A stretch of 8,439 bases of DNA from Clostridia bacterium (GTDB taxonomy: Bacteria > Bacillota_A > Clostridia > Christensenellales > Aristaeellaceae): assembly GCA_017481185.1 (NCBI GenBank), contig JAFUPO010000370.1, positions 1 through 8,439 of the forward strand, given 5' to 3'. This document shows positions 6,183 through 8,439 of this stretch, in pieces (positions within the stretch are counted from its first letter, which is position 1; the number at the start of each line of letters is the position of its first letter). The position numbers were made by a program, and so were the translations under genes. The notes under the pieces were generated by a model that had not been told where the DNA came from, did not search any database, and saw nothing but the letters and a program-made list of their open reading frames with translations.

Positions 6183-6827
6183 ATGACTGAAAGGGTTCAG
6201 GAGGAAACGAAGTTTTCTGTGTGGTACAAAATAGGCCGGCTCCTCGCCTGGCTGATTTTCCATACGGTGATCCCGGTCACGTGCCACCACAAAGAAAGGG
6301 CGGATATTGACGCGCCCTTCATCCTGATTGCCAATCATCAATGTTGGCTGGATCCGGTGCTGATGCTCAGCCTGGTGCCCCGTTACGAGGTGCGGTTCCT
6401 GGCTAAAAAAGAGCTGATGGATCATTCCCTTTTGGGCGGCATCCTGCGCAATATTCGCGCCATCGGCGTGGATCGGCATAATTTTGACATGATGGCCATG
6501 CGCCGCTGTATGCAGGTTATTAAGGACGGGCACATTCTGGGTATCTTTCCTGAGGGCACCCGCTACAAAAAAGGCGTCATGGAAGAGCTGGAGGCTGGCA
6601 CGGCCATGATTGCCCTGCGCAACAAGGTGCCGCTTTTGCCCGTATGGATCGACGGCGATTACCGCCCCTTCCGCCGGATGCACGTGTATGTGGGCGAACC
6701 CATCCCCATGGATGATTTGCGGGCTCAGGGCGTGGATAAGCAGATTTGCGAAACGACGCTGGCGCGCATCACCCAAACTTATCGGGAGATGCAAACAGCT
6801 AAGTTGATTGCTCCTGAAGGAAAATAA
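6183..6827 (+). CDS. plsC: 1-acyl-sn-glycerol-3-phosphate acyltransferase
   Basis: Transfers an acyl chain to lysophosphatidic acid to give phosphatidic acid, at the inner face of the cytoplasmic membrane. At 214 residues it is a normal-sized PlsC. It has an N-terminal membrane anchor around residues 18-34, the catalytic HX4D box NHQCWLD at 51-57, the GVDR block at 95-98 and the substrate-binding box FPEGTR at 122-127. The conserved C-terminal block AMIALRNKVPLLPVWI also matches. GGAGGG sits inside the end of cmk in front of ATG 6183. Which acyl donor is used (acyl-ACP or acyl-CoA) cannot be read here. An 86-base gap follows: it has a run of seven T residues but no convincing hairpin before it, so transcription probably continues into the ispH-rpsA fusion. 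Confidence 0.93.
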   Translation: MTERVQEETKFSVWYKIGRLLAWLIFHTVIPVTCHHKERADIDAPFILIANHQCWLDPVLMLSLVPRYEVRFLAKKELMDHSLLGGILRNIRAIGVDRHNFDMMAMRRCMQVIKDGHILGIFPEGTRYKKGVMEELEAGTAMIALRNKVPLLPVWIDGDYRPFRRMHVYVGEPIPMDDLRAQGVDKQICETTLARITQTYREMQTAKLIAPEGK

Positions 6828-6913
6828 AATTTTTTTAGGAAACCTGGCAGGAAATTCTGCAATCATCCCGAACACTAAACTTATTAGCGTATTTCTGCGG
6901 AAAGGGTGTTTTC

Positions 6914-8439
6914 ATGCCGCTTGAAATCGCCAAGCACGCTGGTTTCTGTATGGGCGTCCGCCGCGCGGTGGATGCTGCGCTGGAGGCAGCCCGAACCGGA
7001 GAGGCTGTATGCACCTTGGGGGAGCTGATTCATAACCCTCTGGTGGTTCAGATGCTCAGAGAGAAGGGGGTGCCGGCTGTGAACTCCCTTCAGGAGGTCA
7101 CGGGCGGCATGGTGCTCATACGCAGCCATGGAGTTGCCCCCCAAGTGCTCAATGAGTGCAAAACCCGAAGCCTGAAGGTGCTGGATTGCACCTACCCCTT
7201 TGTGGCCAAGCTTCATGACATCGTTCACGCCTATTCAAAGGATGGGCGGGCGGTGGTGCTGGTAGGGCAAAAGGATCATCCGGAGGTGCAGGGCACGGCC
7301 GGCTGGTGTCAGGGGCCTGTATACGTGGTTAAGGATGTGCAGGACATAGAGGCCTTACCGCCTTTAAACGAGGCGTTGGCCGTAGCACAAACCACTTTTG
7401 AACCGGAAACCTGGAAACAATTGCAGGGGGAATTGGCTGCACGAATCCCCCGCCTGACCGTTCGGCAGACTATCTGCTCGGCCACGGTGGAACGGCAGCA
7501 GGACGCCAAAGCGCTGGCCCAACGGGCTGACGCTATGGTGGTTATCGGAGGCAAGCACAGCGCCAACACGCGCAAGCTCTTTGAGAGCTGCAAAAAGTAT
7601 TGCCCCGACACTATTTTGGTAGAGAGCGCGGCGGAGATCCCGCCAGCCTTTGCAAATCATAAAGATCTTATTGGAATAACCGCTGGCGCATCTACGCCGG
7701 ATTGGTCACTTAAGGAGGTTGTCACCCGCATGATCGACAAGGAAATCAAGGATCAGGTTCTCACCACGGAGGAGGAAGCCAAGAACAGCTTTATGGCTGA
7801 TGTGGAGGCGACGCTGGTCAGAATCAGACCCGGACAGACCGTTACTGGCACTGTTGTGCAGATCACTGAAGACGAAGTTTGCGTCAACATCGGCTACAAG
7901 TCTGATGGACTCATCAAGCGTTCTGATCTGATCACTCAGGACGTCCAGATGGGCGACGAAATTGAAGTGGAAGTCGTCAAGGTCAACGACGGCGAGGGCA
8001 ACGTGGTTCTTTCCCAGCGCAACATCGTCAACCGTAAGGCTTGGGAAGCCCTCATGGAAAAGTATGAAAACAACGAGTACGTTGAAGGCGTTGGCAAAGA
8101 GGCTGTTAAGGGCGGCCTGATTGCTGAAGTTGATGGCATCCGCACCTTCGTGCCCGCTAGCCAGCTGAGCCAGCGCTACGTTGAGAAGATTGCCGACTTC
8201 GTTGGCAAGGATCTGAAGCTGAAGATTATCGAAGTGGACAATCAGAAGAAGCGCATCGTGGCCAGCCGCAAGGCTGTGATGGCTGAGGAATCTGCTGCCA
8301 AGAAGCAGGAAGCCTGGGCCAAGCTGGCTGAGGGCGAGACCATCACTGGTATCGTTCGCCGCCTGACTGACTTTGGCGCTTTCGTGGATGTGGGCGGCGT
8401 AGACGGCCTGATCCACATCACCGACCTGAGCTGGGGCCG
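6914..8439 (+). CDS. ispH: IspH (HMBPP reductase) fused to 30S ribosomal protein S1, partial at window end
   Basis: One open frame of 508 complete codons with no stop, cut by the window edge. Residues 1 to about 272 are 4-hydroxy-3-methylbut-2-enyl diphosphate reductase, the last enzyme of the MEP pathway, making IPP and DMAPP. The rest is ribosomal protein S1, with S1 RNA-binding repeats at about 307-372 and 390-455 and a third from 473 running off the edge. This IspH-S1 fusion is known in Clostridia. IspH landmarks are GFC (C12), IHNP (H40), RSHG (H72), HPEV (H122, E124), AQTT, TIC (C188), SAN (S216, N218) and ASTP (S260, T261). The middle iron-sulfur ligand, Cys96 in Escherichia coli in a DATCP motif, should fall at residue 94, but here DCTYP puts Tyr94 there and Cys92 two residues earlier. 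Start ATG 6914 has AAGGGTG five bases upstream, a modest site. Confidence 0.93.
   Translation, partial: MPLEIAKHAGFCMGVRRAVDAALEAARTGEAVCTLGELIHNPLVVQMLREKGVPAVNSLQEVTGGMVLIRSHGVAPQVLNECKTRSLKVLDCTYPFVAKLHDIVHAYSKDGRAVVLVGQKDHPEVQGTAGWCQGPVYVVKDVQDIEALPPLNEALAVAQTTFEPETWKQLQGELAARIPRLTVRQTICSATVERQQDAKALAQRADAMVVIGGKHSANTRKLFESCKKYCPDTILVESAAEIPPAFANHKDLIGITAGASTPDWSLKEVVTRMIDKEIKDQVLTTEEEAKNSFMADVEATLVRIRPGQTVTGTVVQITEDEVCVNIGYKSDGLIKRSDLITQDVQMGDEIEVEVVKVNDGEGNVVLSQRNIVNRKAWEALMEKYENNEYVEGVGKEAVKGGLIAEVDGIRTFVPASQLSQRYVEKIADFVGKDLKLKIIEVDNQKKRIVASRKAVMAEESAAKKQEAWAKLAEGETITGIVRRLTDFGAFVDVGGVDGLIHITDLSWG
7712..7732 (+). promoter_or_regulatory. Possible internal ribosome-binding site and start for free S1
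   Basis: AAGGAGGT (7712-7719), a perfect Shine-Dalgarno sequence, is followed ten bases later by an in-frame ATG (7730-7732, residue 273), exactly at the joint between the IspH and S1 parts. Initiation here would produce S1 without IspH. The same bases encode Lys-Glu-Val, a common motif at the IspH C-terminus, so chance is a real alternative. Confidence 0.4.

Noticed and set aside
6804..6830. Promoter for ispH-rpsA (TTGATT, then TAAAAT)
   Set aside because: The spacer is only 15 bases and the -35 box is poor. A promoter in the 86-base gap is possible, but I cannot support one.
6825..6840. Terminator at the T run after plsC
   Set aside because: Seven T residues are present but no GC-rich stem precedes them; the nearby GCAG/CTGC pair is four bases long and lies downstream of the run.
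7640..7800. Frameshift or missed stop merging two separate genes, ispH and rpsA
   Set aside because: Codon by codon the frame is open throughout with good similarity on both sides of the joint, and the IspH-S1 fusion is an established clostridial architecture.

Overview
The window looks like chromosomal DNA from a fairly GC-rich member of the Clostridia (Firmicutes). The grounds are strong Shine-Dalgarno sites, use of TTG and GTG starts, textbook sigma-A promoters and intrinsic terminators, a transketolase split into two subunits, a clostridial-type HutP-family protein, and an IspH (HMBPP reductase) fused in frame to ribosomal protein S1. All convincing genes lie on the + strand. There is no gap above 300 bases without a gene, and no tRNA, rRNA, CRISPR array or transposase was seen.

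Layout. (1) 2-261: a small, AT-richer XRE-type regulator followed by an 18-bp near-perfect palindrome that probably terminates it. (2) 286-3076: an ABC transporter of the TrpXYZ-like type, with substrate-binding protein, permease and ATPase. The binding protein has no signal peptide, start codon or promoter: its reading frame emerges directly from the regulator/palindrome segment, so 262-306 looks like a recombination or assembly junction. Two hairpins separate the binding protein from the permease, and an intrinsic terminator ends the operon. (3) 3085-4995: a self-contained transketolase unit with a near-consensus promoter, N- and C-terminal subunit genes and a strong terminator. (4) 5015-8439 (window end): a promoter, then a HutP-like gene, cmk, plsC and the ispH-rpsA fusion. 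The first three genes are tightly packed and the fusion follows after 86 bases; it is cut by the window edge in its third S1 domain.

How the genes work together. The transporter would import a small solute, perhaps an amino acid, but in its present form the binding protein cannot be exported. Transketolase serves the non-oxidative pentose phosphate pathway. The last operon groups CMP recycling, phosphatidic acid synthesis, the last step of the MEP isoprenoid pathway and translation, headed by a possible RNA-binding regulator.

Most of the window is housekeeping, and I found no clear new defence or mobile system. The points most worth a second look are: Tyr in place of the expected [4Fe-4S]-ligand Cys in the IspH domain; a perfect Shine-Dalgarno plus in-frame ATG at the IspH/S1 joint that could let S1 be made alone; the decapitated binding protein; and a HutP-like protein that seems to lack HutP's metal-binding histidines.
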